NCBI GenBank assembly: GCA_033812795.1
Contig: JAPXSY010000004.1
Location: forward strand, 1 to 64,000
Reading direction: 5' to 3'
Source of the DNA: JAPXSY01 sp033812795
Lineage (GTDB): Bacteria > Verrucomicrobiota > Kiritimatiellia > RFP12 > UBA1067
Length of the DNA stretch: 64,000 bases
This document shows positions 7,582-17,120 of the stretch, one piece after another (position 1 is the first letter of the stretch; every line of letters begins with the position of its first letter). A program made the translations under genes and the position numbers. Below the pieces are notes generated by a model. That model was not told the DNA's origin. It did not search any database and saw only the letters and a list, made by a program, of their open reading frames with translations.

Positions 7582-10500
7582 ATGAAACTGGTATTCGAGA
7601 TGGCCGTCATCGCGGCAGGCATGGTTGCGTTGGGTGCGGTCAAGGTTCCGGCGCCAGATAATTTTCCGGGCGGTGAGGCGAGCATCGCGGATCCGGCGTT
7701 GTGGGGTGGGGTGTTGCCGACGATTTCGGACTCGCCCTATTTCTATGTCGGCGACATTTTCCGCTATTACATGGACGGGGCGGATACGTTCACCCATCGT
7801 GTGGATTTTGGCGGGACCTCGTTCAGTGACCGGAACTGGGTGTCTCCCTATACACCGCAAATCCTGACGATCGACATCTTCAACCATGCGGTTTTCCACA
7901 CGACGGCATTTACATCGACGCGTGGGATTGACGGCTCGCGCCACACGATCAAGGTACACGATGGCGGTGTGTTTGATTGTGGCAACTTCAAGGTCGAAAA
8001 GGGTGATTCCACGATCAGGATCACGGATGGCGGCTATCTGGTAACCACCAACGCCTCGACGTACATCGGTTCCAGCACGGCCGGTGATGTGCTTCATGTG
8101 TCCTTTCTCATCAATAACGCGACGTGGATGGCAAATGGGTTCTGGCTGGGGCGCGAAAACAATTTCGAGAACATCGACATCGCGTTTGCCGCCACGAACA
8201 GTATCATCGAGTCATTGAGTGGCGGGACGCTTTTCAATGACGATTCGGATTTTGTGCTCGGCTCCGGTACGCGTCTCCGGGTTCGGGATACGGTCACCAT
8301 CGATTCCGGCGCGCATCTGACACTTGACGATGCCGAGGTTCTCAGTGATGACACGTATACGAACGGCGCATGGTATGTCGGGGTAGGTCGTGCCAAAGGG
8401 CGCGACTCTGTCCTGACTGTAAAGGGGGCAAGCGTACTCGAACCCACCGGGTTCACAGCTGGACACGATTCCGCACGCACCGGGCGGGTCGTTGTGGCTG
8501 AAAACGCCGTTGTCGACATGGTTCTGCCCTCCTTTTCCTACGACAATACGCGATTCGGTCTTTCCGGCGTCGGCTATCTCGAGATCCGAGACAAGGGCTG
8601 GTTTGGTTCCACCTCCACAAAAAACGGAGGCATTCCGATCCGTTTCGGCATCAAAGCCGGTGGATACGGACAGTGCGATATCTACGGCGGCACGCTGGAA
8701 TACTACGGCTACGGCACACATATCGGTGTGGCCGGAACGGGAGTCATGAACGTTCATGGCGGGTTGCTCCGGATTCTCCGGATGGAACTTGGAACATCGG
8801 CGACGGAAACCGAAAAGGCTGTTTTCCGGCAAACCGGCGGCACGGTTCGGATCATGAGTGCTGCGGGCAAGATCGGATCAGAGGACGGGCGCGTTCAGGT
8901 TGCTTGTGTCGCGCATCCGGCAGAGGTGTATCTTGAGGGCGGTGTGCTCGAATGCGGGCGGCTGTTTTCCGTCAACCCGTCCTATGCAACGGTGGTCGCG
9001 AACGGCGGAACCATCCGGCGTGTGGGAAGTTGGGACGGGGCCGTTCCGGATAAGTCCCTGATTACGGGTATCGGGTCGTTCACGATCGGTGTAGACGGGT
9101 TCACCATCGACACCACTGGCGGGGATGTGGATGTCAAACAGAACATGACCAATATCGCCGGTGAGGAAGGCGCGCTCTTTAAGGTGGGGAAAGAGAAGTT
9201 GACGTTCACCGACACCGCTTACGATGTCGCGAACACGATTGTCGCTGAAGGAACCTTCCTGTTGGGCGACGCGGCTTCCGTCCTCAACACCGCGCTTACG
9301 GTGACCAACAACGCGACGTTCTCATTGGCCGGCGCGGCGACGTCTGTCACGCTCGATGCGTTTACGGTCACGAACGGCGTGCTCTCGATTGATCCGGGTG
9401 ACCAGTTCATCGTCAATGGCCCGGTTGCGCTTCAAAACATCTGCGTGACCTTCTCCTCGTTACCCACGGTGGATCAGGAGTACACCTTTCTGGTGGCGGA
9501 TGGGGAACTCGACGCATCAACCGCGAGCGCGCTCAGCAATGTGCTGATCTCAAACCTTCTCCCTGAAGATACGCATATCGCGTTGGTGCCTGTTTATGAC
9601 TCTGGAACCGGGAAGACGACGGTCACCATCGCTGTGAAAAGTGATGTTCCGCTCGAGAATGCTACGGTGTGGAACGGTTCCGACCAAGCGTGGGGAACCG
9701 GTGGAAACTGGTCTGCGGGCTTACCGACTGCCGCGACGGTCGCGCAGTTCACCAATGACACCGCTTCCGCTTCTGTTACCGTCGCTGCCGACGCGGTTGC
9801 CGGTGCACTTCTCTTCGCCGGGCAGAACTATACGCTTGTCGGCAACTCGGCATTGACCTTCCCCGCAGAAGAGGGGGCTGCTGTGATGACCGTGAGTTCG
9901 GGTGTCCAGACACTCGATGTGCCGCTTGTGGCGGACGCAACGGTGAAAGTCGCTCTCAACGAGGATACGTCCCTGACCATCGCGAAGCCGATTGACGGGG
10001 GGGGGCTCGAAAAAACGGGCAGGGGCAAGCTGACGCTTGCGGCGGACAACATGTTTCTCCGTCCCGTATCCGTGAGGGCCGGGATGACCGCCGCAACGAC
10101 AGCCGGCGCGTTAGGGTCTTCATTGGTTTCGCCGAACATCGTCAATCTGGGCGATGCGACGCTCGAATTCCCCGAAGAGGACGGTTCGGCGTTGTCGCTC
10201 GGGCAGCATTTTGTGATCAACACGACGGGTGCTAACAGGACGACGATCGTCAAGAATGAGCGCGATGTGATATTCGAGAATGGGCTGACGCCTTCGGTGG
10301 GTGTGTTCCTTAAACGCGGTAAGGGCGCGCTCACAATCAAAGTCAGGGATGGCGATGTGCTCTCGAATTCAGATGGATACGCCAGCTTCGGATCGGATTC
10401 GGCTTCGATCATTCTTGATGAGGACGGCACTCCCACGAACCGTCTTTGCGCAGCGTTCACGGCAGTCGAAGGGAAGCTGATTTTCAAGCCAGCAGTCGCA

Positions 10501-11703
10501 GGCACGCATCCTTCAATTTCGATGAACAATACGCTCGTGAGCGGCATCAAGGTGCCGGTTCCGTCACAGGTGCAGCCGGAGTTCGTTTTCGAGGATGTGA
10601 CGGTGAATGCCGCAAACAAGATGTTCTGGCTTGCCCACGGCTGTAATGCGGATGGCGAAGCCAAGTTTCCGGCGCTTCGGCTTGTGAATGCGACACTGAA
10701 CCTCTCGACGCTCTCTGTCGGGACTTGGGCGTACGCTACGGATGGAGGGCCTACGCTGGCCTTGACGAATGCGACGATCAAGGCCGCGACACTCCACCTC
10801 ACCCGTTCGAACTCGACGAGATCCCCCGTTCGGTTGACGGGAAGTCATGCACGGCTGGAATGCCGCACCACGGATGCGATTGCGATCAACGGCGCGATGC
10901 ATTGCGATGTTTCCGACACCTTCATCGGCTGGTCGGACGGTGTCAGCCGCACGATGAGGGGTAACGATCAATACACCGGCGACCAGATCTGGACATTCCG
11001 CGACGGATCCGAATTGGCTGTCGGCGCGTTCACGAATCTGCTCGGGAATAACAACAGCCGGGCGTTCATCTTTGAAAATGCTCTTTGGAATGTGGGGAGC
11101 AACGATCTGACGCTCGGTTCGGCGATAACGTTACCGGGCAAGTTCTCTGTGACGGCCGCTGGGACGACAGGGCTTGTGATGCGTATCGACGCTGGCAAGA
11201 CGATGACTTTCGCCGAGGTGCCGCTCACCGGAACGGGCGGCTTAGTGAAGCAGGGTGCCGGAACGGTTGCTTTTGATGCCGGCATGTTGAAATGCACCGG
11301 CAAACTCGTGGCCGAAGCGGGCGTCCTCGACCTTTCTGCGGCGGGGGGTGTCACCAATGCCGTGGTAGGCGGGGGTGACGGAACGATTCTGGGAGGGGTA
11401 TTCCAAGATGCGGTCCTGTTGCTTGATGCAAACCCGGAAACGTGGGAAGTGGCTTCAACACCGCTGTTTGCCGATTGTTCGTTCGCGGGACGGACGACAG
11501 TCTCATTCACACTCGACGACTTGGCGGGGATGCCGTCGCCGAGTCCGAAGCATATTCTGGTCGCGAGGTATTCGGGACCGAAACCGGATGTTTCGGGGTG
11601 GAAACTGTCTGGTCCTGCGAATATCAGCGGTTTGTTTGTAGCGGCAAACAATGAGATCCGCATGGACGTGCAACACACGGGCTTCATGCTGTATTTACGA
11701 TAG
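7582..11703 (+). CDS. Giant exported beta-strand-repeat surface protein
   Basis: The start at 7582 gives a compact signal peptide (MKLVFEMAVIAAGMVALGA); an in-frame ATG at 7555 is the alternative. The 1,373-residue product is almost entirely short beta-strands rich in G, T, N and D. Autotransporter-associated beta-strand repeats (PF12951) are visible as GGLEKTGRGKLTLAADN and GGLVKQGAGTVAFDAG. A WNGSDQAWGTGGNWSAGLP segment matches the W-G...NW-G module that often starts such proteins. The fold is expected to be a long parallel beta-helix. The C-terminus (HTGFMLYLR) shows neither a beta-barrel nor a PEP-CTERM signal, so the secretion route is unclear. It is probably an adhesin or a cell-surface or matrix protein. 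A 13-bp hairpin precedes the gene. Confidence 0.8.
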   Translation: MKLVFEMAVIAAGMVALGAVKVPAPDNFPGGEASIADPALWGGVLPTISDSPYFYVGDIFRYYMDGADTFTHRVDFGGTSFSDRNWVSPYTPQILTIDIFNHAVFHTTAFTSTRGIDGSRHTIKVHDGGVFDCGNFKVEKGDSTIRITDGGYLVTTNASTYIGSSTAGDVLHVSFLINNATWMANGFWLGRENNFENIDIAFAATNSIIESLSGGTLFNDDSDFVLGSGTRLRVRDTVTIDSGAHLTLDDAEVLSDDTYTNGAWYVGVGRAKGRDSVLTVKGASVLEPTGFTAGHDSARTGRVVVAENAVVDMVLPSFSYDNTRFGLSGVGYLEIRDKGWFGSTSTKNGGIPIRFGIKAGGYGQCDIYGGTLEYYGYGTHIGVAGTGVMNVHGGLLRILRMELGTSATETEKAVFRQTGGTVRIMSAAGKIGSEDGRVQVACVAHPAEVYLEGGVLECGRLFSVNPSYATVVANGGTIRRVGSWDGAVPDKSLITGIGSFTIGVDGFTIDTTGGDVDVKQNMTNIAGEEGALFKVGKEKLTFTDTAYDVANTIVAEGTFLLGDAASVLNTALTVTNNATFSLAGAATSVTLDAFTVTNGVLSIDPGDQFIVNGPVALQNICVTFSSLPTVDQEYTFLVADGELDASTASALSNVLISNLLPEDTHIALVPVYDSGTGKTTVTIAVKSDVPLENATVWNGSDQAWGTGGNWSAGLPTAATVAQFTNDTASASVTVAADAVAGALLFAGQNYTLVGNSALTFPAEEGAAVMTVSSGVQTLDVPLVADATVKVALNEDTSLTIAKPIDGGGLEKTGRGKLTLAADNMFLRPVSVRAGMTAATTAGALGSSLVSPNIVNLGDATLEFPEEDGSALSLGQHFVINTTGANRTTIVKNERDVIFENGLTPSVGVFLKRGKGALTIKVRDGDVLSNSDGYASFGSDSASIILDEDGTPTNRLCAAFTAVEGKLIFKPAVAGTHPSISMNNTLVSGIKVPVPSQVQPEFVFEDVTVNAANKMFWLAHGCNADGEAKFPALRLVNATLNLSTLSVGTWAYATDGGPTLALTNATIKAATLHLTRSNSTRSPVRLTGSHARLECRTTDAIAINGAMHCDVSDTFIGWSDGVSRTMRGNDQYTGDQIWTFRDGSELAVGAFTNLLGNNNSRAFIFENALWNVGSNDLTLGSAITLPGKFSVTAAGTTGLVMRIDAGKTMTFAEVPLTGTGGLVKQGAGTVAFDAGMLKCTGKLVAEAGVLDLSAAGGVTNAVVGGGDGTILGGVFQDAVLLLDANPETWEVASTPLFADCSFAGRTTVSFTLDDLAGMPSPSPKHILVARYSGPKPDVSGWKLSGPANISGLFVAANNEIRMDVQHTGFMLYLR

Positions 11704-11715
11704 GACGATGCGCGA

Positions 11716-11799
11716 GGGCGGAACATCCGGAGGATGCGTATGAGGCGGATAAGTGTTGTTGGCCATCGCCGCTTTGTGCGCGGCGCACGGCGCGGAACC
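11716..11799 (+). pseudogene. Frameshifted leader remnant of the GH95-like gene
   Basis: These 84 bases match 17097-17179 at all but about three positions. They carry the same GGAGG ribosome-binding site, ATG and signal-peptide codons as the functional GH95-like gene at 17121. An extra base shortly after the start codon (GGATAAG against GGATCG) shifts the frame, and homology stops after the signal-peptide region. It lies 12 bp after the stop codon of the surface-protein gene. It is best read as the 5' stub of a deleted hydrolase paralogue, or as a partial duplication. Confidence 0.85.
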
Positions 11800-11849
11800 C
11801 GGCCTCCCTCGGTGTCCAGTATTTGACGGACTGCGGGCATTTAGACTCA

Positions 11850-12254
11850 AAACAATCGATCCCGATAGCGACCCCGATTTGGATGAAACCGTGAAACACA
11901 TGAAACCCTGAAACCAGAAACCCTGAAACCCTGAAACCCGATCCCGATAGCGATCCCGACCCCGATTTGGATGAAACCCTGAAACCCGATCCCGATTCCG
12001 ATCTCGACCCCGATTTGGATGAAACCGTGAAACCTGAAACCCTGAAACCCTGAAACCAGAAACCCTGAAACCCGATAGCGATAGCGATTCCGATTCCGAT
12101 TTGGATGAAACCCTGAAACCTTGAAACCCTGAAACCTTGAAACCAGAAACCCTGAAACCCGATCCCGATAGCGATCCCGATTCCGATTTGGATGAAACCG
12201 TGAACCCTGAAACCAAAGAAAATTGAAGGTTCAACTTGCTTACTCTTTTAGGTT
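11850..12254 (-). repeat. Composite telomere-like heptamer/hexamer repeat block
   Basis: Read on the minus strand, this block alternates runs of GGTTTC(A/T)G units with runs of ATCGGG/ATCGCT hexamers, joined by ATCCAAATC. The junction GATTTGGATGAAAC (plus strand) occurs five times, near 11876, 11963, 12012, 12098 and 12185. The block ends at 12229-12254 with a variant of the 22-bp AACCTAAAAAGAGCAGTTGAAC repeat, followed by the hairpin GGTTG-tgtcat-CAACC. Long open frames across it encode only S/G/F/R low complexity and are artefacts of the repeat. The same composite occurs at 23.87-23.97 kb and 43.8-44.04 kb. Confidence 0.85.
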
Positions 12255-12275
12255 GTGTCATCAACCGATTCCCCG

Positions 12276-12305
12276 TTGCTTTTGTTGTGCCTCCTGCGGT
12301 ATACT
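12276..12305 (+). promoter_or_regulatory. Promoter for the hybrid histidine kinase pair
   Basis: TTGCTT (12276-12281) and TATACT (12300-12305) are 18 bp apart, and the -10 ends 27 bp upstream of the kinase start codon. The match is based on consensus only. The short untranslated region leaves AAGGGA as the ribosome-binding site. Confidence 0.5.
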
Positions 12306-12332
12306 CGCGCCGTATCACGAAAAGGGACGGGT

Positions 12333-14558
12333 ATGAGCGTGAAGCAGACAAAAACGATGCGATGTGCCAGCGGCATCAAGGGTAGCGGTCGGACCATAAA
12401 AGCCGTTTGCTATGCGATGGCATGTGGCGTAATTTTGTCTGTTTGCGTGCTGATGAGCGCAGCGTACGCACTCGAAAAGTCTGCGCGTGCCGGAGGTTAC
12501 GCCGGTGAAGCCGTGGTCTTCTGCTCGGCGCGGTGGGCGCTGCTGGTAAACGGCGGTATTGCAGTCTTGGGGCTCGTTTTTCTGATATGGTGCCTTGTCT
12601 TGCACCGTCAGGTAGTAAAGAAAACGATCGCACTGGAGGACGAACGGCGACGCGCGATTGATGCGCAGCAGGACAGCGAATTCCACTTCCAGCAGCTGAT
12701 GGACGGGATGCCGGATGCGGTATTTATCCGGACAGACGGGCGACTTGCCTATGCCAATCCGGTCGCCTGTGCGTTGCTGGGCGCATCAACACCCGTTGAA
12801 CTGTCGGACCAGCCGGTGTTAGGTTTTTTTCCGCAGGGCAAACAAGCATACATTACAGAACGTATCGCGCAGTTAGACGCCGGGAATGGCTATGTGCTAG
12901 CAGTCGAACACACGCTGCTACGTCTGGATGGCGCGCCGGTTGTGGTCGAAATCACCACTGCGCCGCTTCGGTATAAGGGGCGTAGCAGCACGCTTGTTTT
13001 CGTGCGTGATGTCTCCGCTAGAAAACGTCAGGAACAACTTTACGAAAGCTTGGTGGAAGACACCCCGGCGATTATTTGTCGGTACAAGCCGGAAGGCGAG
13101 CTGACTTTCATCAACAGTGCCATCAGTGTGTTTTTGGAGCGGGATAAAGATGAGATCGTGGGAGCCAACGCTTTTGATTTCCTGTTGCCGGAAGAGCGCG
13201 TGCTCGCGAAAAACATCCTGAGGGGCACATCGCCGGAAGACCCCCGCGCGGAGTACACGGTGATAAATCTTCGCAGGGCGGACGGGCAACTGCGCCAGAT
13301 GCGCTGTCTGAGTCGCGCGATTATTGGGCCCGATGGCTCGATCAGCGAATTCCAAACGATCGGGTTCGACATCACCGATCAACGCAATCTTGAGGAACGC
13401 CTGTCGCAAACCAATAAGCTGGAGACGATCGGCCTGTTGGCGGGCGGTATCGCGCACGACTTTAACAACGTGCTTCAGACGATTCTGGGATTCAGCGAGC
13501 TGGCCCTGCTAGAAACGCCGCTGCCTGATCCGCGCGCCTCGGATATTCAAGAGATCATCGCCGCCGCCAACCGTGCCAAACGGTTGACCGGGCAACTGTT
13601 GGCCTTCAGCCGCAACAGTCCGATGAAAATCACGAGGGTTCAACTCAATCAAGAGATTGAACGCGACCAGCGCATGCTGGCGCGATTGCTTGGAGAAGAC
13701 ATCACGATCGAACTCGTGTTGGATGAAACGCTTCCCGAGATTCTCGCCGATACGGGGCATATTGAGCAGGTGTTGTTGAATCTGGCCGTCAATGCACGTG
13801 ATGCGATGCCCGATGGCGGCACTCTCATTTTGCAGACCGCATGTGTGACGCTCGCCGGCAACGATAAACGGCTGCAACCCGAGGCTGCGCCCGGCGATTA
13901 CGTCTGCTGGTCGATTTCTGACACGGGGTGCGGCATCCCGCCGCATATCCAGGCGAAGGTTTTTGATCCATTCTTCACCACCAAGCCGAAGGACCGGGGA
14001 ACCGGCCTGGGGCTCTCGACGGCCTATGGAATCGTCCGCCAGTTGAACGGGTGGATTCTGCTCGACTCCGAACCGGGACGCGGCACCACCTTTTCGGTGT
14101 ACTTTCCGGTCGCCCAGAAGGTTTCAACGGAGCAGACGGAGGAGTCCGGGACGGTTCCACGCCATGTGCGGAGGAACGCGAGGATTCTGGTGGTCGAAGA
14201 TCAGGAAAAAGTGGCGCACGTTGCGGAACGCGTCCTCGCCTCACATGGGTTCAGGACGCGCGTGGCGCGCGGCGTCGCAGAGGCGCACGCAGCGTTGGCG
14301 GAGCCGGGGGCGGCGTATGACCTGATCTTTTGCGATGTCGTGCTGAGGGACGGCAACGGCGTCGACCTGGCCGAAACGATCAGTGCGCAGAACCCCGATA
14401 TGCGCTTTCTGTTTACCAGTGGCTACGTGGATGAGAAGTCCCATTGGAAGGCGATCAAGCAGCGTGGCTGGAAATGTCTCATCAAGCCTTGTCCCGCCAG
14501 CGACCTGTTGGCTGCCGTGGACGAGGCGCTGGCATACGATACCGATGCCGATGGGTAA
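12333..14558 (+). CDS. Hybrid histidine kinase, PAS-PAS-HisKA-HATPase-REC
   Basis: The start at 12333 follows AAGGGA. The 741-residue protein has two membrane helices (about residues 26-46 and 70-90), so any periplasmic sensor loop is only about 25 residues. PAS domains span about 116-232 and 240-352. The phosphoacceptor is His375 in GGIAHDFNN. The ATPase domain has the N-box NLAVNARDAM (Asn488), SDTGCGIP, a KPKDRGTGLGLS G2 box and a C-terminal receiver: VVEDQ near 621, phosphoacceptor Asp668 in FCDVVL and Lys718 in LIKPC. No output domain is fused, so it may act through phosphorelay or allosterically. The next gene is a close paralogue from the first PAS domain onward. Ligand unknown; the neighbouring glycan genes suggest polysaccharide sensing only by position. 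Confidence 0.85.
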   Translation: MSVKQTKTMRCASGIKGSGRTIKAVCYAMACGVILSVCVLMSAAYALEKSARAGGYAGEAVVFCSARWALLVNGGIAVLGLVFLIWCLVLHRQVVKKTIALEDERRRAIDAQQDSEFHFQQLMDGMPDAVFIRTDGRLAYANPVACALLGASTPVELSDQPVLGFFPQGKQAYITERIAQLDAGNGYVLAVEHTLLRLDGAPVVVEITTAPLRYKGRSSTLVFVRDVSARKRQEQLYESLVEDTPAIICRYKPEGELTFINSAISVFLERDKDEIVGANAFDFLLPEERVLAKNILRGTSPEDPRAEYTVINLRRADGQLRQMRCLSRAIIGPDGSISEFQTIGFDITDQRNLEERLSQTNKLETIGLLAGGIAHDFNNVLQTILGFSELALLETPLPDPRASDIQEIIAAANRAKRLTGQLLAFSRNSPMKITRVQLNQEIERDQRMLARLLGEDITIELVLDETLPEILADTGHIEQVLLNLAVNARDAMPDGGTLILQTACVTLAGNDKRLQPEAAPGDYVCWSISDTGCGIPPHIQAKVFDPFFTTKPKDRGTGLGLSTAYGIVRQLNGWILLDSEPGRGTTFSVYFPVAQKVSTEQTEESGTVPRHVRRNARILVVEDQEKVAHVAERVLASHGFRTRVARGVAEAHAALAEPGAAYDLIFCDVVLRDGNGVDLAETISAQNPDMRFLFTSGYVDEKSHWKAIKQRGWKCLIKPCPASDLLAAVDEALAYDTDADG

Positions 14559-14586
14559 TCAGGTTATGAACGGGAAGGCAACAACG

Positions 14587-17088
14587 ATGGTGCAAGATGC
14601 GAAAGGAACGGTCGCGCTGGAACGGAGCTACCGTATGCTCCGCATGCTCTCCGACTGCAATCGGATCTTGGTGCGCAGCACGGACGAAAGCAGATTGCTC
14701 AATGATCTGTGCCGCCTCTTGTTGGAGCAGGGAGGGTGTACGGCGGTCTGGGTCGGCATTGTGCAGGACGACATAACGGGAACGGTCAGGACGGCCGCAC
14801 ATGCAGGCTTTCAGGAAAACATACCGGCTGCCTTCGGGCTGTCGGAGAGGGAAAGTGACGCAGCGTTTGAAGCTTGGGTTGCCCAGGTCATCCGTACGGG
14901 GCAGATGCAGTGTTGCGACGATCCGTGCCGCGCGTTCGCCGGAATGCGCCGGACGTTCGCCTCCCAGCAAGGCGACGTGCTTTCGCTGCTCTGCTTCCCG
15001 CTCATCTCGCCTAGTGCCACGATCGGAGCCGCGACCCTCATCGTGCCGGAACCAGGACCGCACCCAGATGAGATACTGGGGTCGCTTCAGAAACTTGCCT
15101 GCGACATGGCGTTCGGCATTGAACGCCTCCGTATAGAAGGCGCACGAAAACGCGCGACCGATGCGCAGCGGAGCAGCGAACTCCGTTTCTGGCGGTTGCT
15201 CGAAGGAATGCCGGATTCAGTGGTCATCCAGACAGGCGGGCGGCTCACTTACGCCAATCCGACCGCCTGCACGTTGCTGGGCGCATCAACACCTGATGAA
15301 CTGTTGGGCCGGCCTGTACTCGATTTCTTTAAACAGGACAAACATGCATACATCAAGGAGCGTATCGCGCAGTTAGACACCAGAGGTGACTATGCGCCGG
15401 CGGTCGAGCACACGTTGCTGCGTTTGGATGGCGCGCCGGTGACGGTCGAAATGACCACGGCTCCGCTTCGATATCGGGATCAAGTTCGACATGAGGATCG
15501 AGACGGCATGCTCGTTTTTATGCGTAACATCACCGCCAGAAAACTTCAGGAACACCTTTACGAAAGCTTGGTAGAGGACACGCCAGCGCATATTTGCCGG
15601 TTCAGGCCGGATGGCGAGCTGACTTTCGCCAGTGGTGTTGTCAGTGCGTTTTTGGGGCTGGACAAAGGGGAGATTGTGGGCGCCAATGCCTTTGATTTTC
15701 TGCTGCCGGAAGAGCGCATGCTCGCGCGGAATGCCCTGATGAACACATCGGCGGAGTATCCCCGCGCGGAGTACACGGTAAGTGGCCGCAGGGCGGACGG
15801 ACAACTGCGCCAGGTGCGCTGTCTGAGCCGCGCGATCTTTGGGCCCGATGGCTCGGCCAGCGAATTCCAGATGGTCGCGTTTGACATCACCGACCAGCTC
15901 AATCTTGAGGAACGTTTGTCACAGACCAACAAGCTGGAGACAATCGGTATGCTGGCGGGCGGCATCGCGCACGATTTTAACAACATGCTCCAGACGATCC
16001 TGGGCTTCGGCGAATTGGCGCTGTTGGAAACGCCGCCGCCTGATCCGCGCGCCTCGGACGTTCAAGAGGTCATCGCCGCTGCCAACCGTGCCAAACGGTT
16101 GACCGGACAACTGCTGGCCTTCAGCCGTAACAGTCCGATGGAAATCACGAGGGTTCAACTCAATCGAGAGCTTGAAAACGATCAGCGTATGTTGGCGCGA
16201 CTGCTTGGAGAAAACATTAAAATCGTGCTCGAACTCGATGAGACGCTCCCCGACATCCTCGCTGATGCGGGGCATGTCGAGCAGGTACTGTTGAATCTGG
16301 CCGTCAATGCACGTGACGCGATGCCTGATGGCGGTACCCTCACTTTGCAGACCACATGCGTGACGCTCACGGACGATGATGACAGGCTACACCCCGGAGC
16401 TGTACCCGGAGATTATGTCTGTTGGTCGATCTCCGATACGGGTTGTGGCATCCCGCCGCATATCCAGAGAAAGATTTTTGACCCGTTCTTTACCACTAAA
16501 CCGAAAGACCGGGGAACCGGTCTGGGGCTCTCGACCGTCTATGGGATTGTCCGCCAGTTGAACGGGTGGATTCTGGTTGATTCCGAGCCGGGACAAGGCA
16601 CCACCTTTGCCGTGTACTTTCCGGTTGCCAAGGGAGTTCCAACGAAGCAGACGGAAGAGCATGGGACGGTTTCACGCTCTGCACGGAGAGACGCGAGGAT
16701 CCTGGTGGTCGAAGATCAGGAAAAAGTGGCGCACGTTGTGGAACGCATCTTTGCTTCACGTGGGTTCGATACGCGCGTGGTGGGTGGCGTGGCGGAGGCG
16801 CTTGCAGCGCTGGAGGAGCCGGGATCTGCGTATGATCTGGTTTTTTGCGATGTTGCGCTGGAGGACGGTAATGGGATTGAACTGGCCGAAAAGATCAGTG
16901 AGCGGAACCCCGACATGCGCTTCCTGTTTACCAGCGGCTATGTGGATGAGAAATCTGGTTGGACGGCGATCAAGCAGCGTGGCTGGAAGTGTCTCGTTAA
17001 ACCTTGTCCCGCCAACGAGCTGCTGGCCGCCGTGGACGAGGTGCTCGCCCGCGATATGGCGGTGCCACATGGCGGTAGCTACGGATGA
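14587..17088 (+). CDS. Hybrid histidine kinase, GAF-PAS-PAS-HisKA-HATPase-REC
   Basis: The ATG at 14587 follows GGGAAGG at 8-bp spacing; ATGs at 14551 and 14566 are alternatives, the first overlapping the previous stop. The 833-residue product replaces the membrane anchor of its upstream paralogue with a cytosolic GAF-like domain (about residues 10-185, YRMLRMLSDCNRILVRSTDE). From there it is closely similar to it: two PAS domains, GGIAHDFNN (His near 462), NLAVNARDAM, GTGLGLST and a receiver with FCDVAL and LVKPC. The pair looks like a tandem duplication with exchange of the sensory module. One kinase would read an envelope or membrane cue and the other a cytoplasmic one. It ends 32 bp before the GH95-like gene and may be cotranscribed with it. 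Confidence 0.85.
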   Translation: MVQDAKGTVALERSYRMLRMLSDCNRILVRSTDESRLLNDLCRLLLEQGGCTAVWVGIVQDDITGTVRTAAHAGFQENIPAAFGLSERESDAAFEAWVAQVIRTGQMQCCDDPCRAFAGMRRTFASQQGDVLSLLCFPLISPSATIGAATLIVPEPGPHPDEILGSLQKLACDMAFGIERLRIEGARKRATDAQRSSELRFWRLLEGMPDSVVIQTGGRLTYANPTACTLLGASTPDELLGRPVLDFFKQDKHAYIKERIAQLDTRGDYAPAVEHTLLRLDGAPVTVEMTTAPLRYRDQVRHEDRDGMLVFMRNITARKLQEHLYESLVEDTPAHICRFRPDGELTFASGVVSAFLGLDKGEIVGANAFDFLLPEERMLARNALMNTSAEYPRAEYTVSGRRADGQLRQVRCLSRAIFGPDGSASEFQMVAFDITDQLNLEERLSQTNKLETIGMLAGGIAHDFNNMLQTILGFGELALLETPPPDPRASDVQEVIAAANRAKRLTGQLLAFSRNSPMEITRVQLNRELENDQRMLARLLGENIKIVLELDETLPDILADAGHVEQVLLNLAVNARDAMPDGGTLTLQTTCVTLTDDDDRLHPGAVPGDYVCWSISDTGCGIPPHIQRKIFDPFFTTKPKDRGTGLGLSTVYGIVRQLNGWILVDSEPGQGTTFAVYFPVAKGVPTKQTEEHGTVSRSARRDARILVVEDQEKVAHVVERIFASRGFDTRVVGGVAEALAALEEPGSAYDLVFCDVALEDGNGIELAEKISERNPDMRFLFTSGYVDEKSGWTAIKQRGWKCLVKPCPANELLAAVDEVLARDMAVPHGGSYG

Positions 17089-17120
17089 CGTGTTGGGGGC
17101 GGAACATCCGGAGGATGCGT

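Noticed and set aside
11850..12230. Possible CRISPR array
   Set aside because: Units are 6-8 bp words in irregular runs. There are no constant repeats of 25-40 bp with unique spacers, and no cas genes nearby.
11695..12351. 218-codon minus-strand frame rich in S, G, F and R
   Set aside because: It is produced by the heptamer/hexamer repeats and the same pattern arises in other frames at 23.8 and 43.8 kb. No start signal or family similarity.
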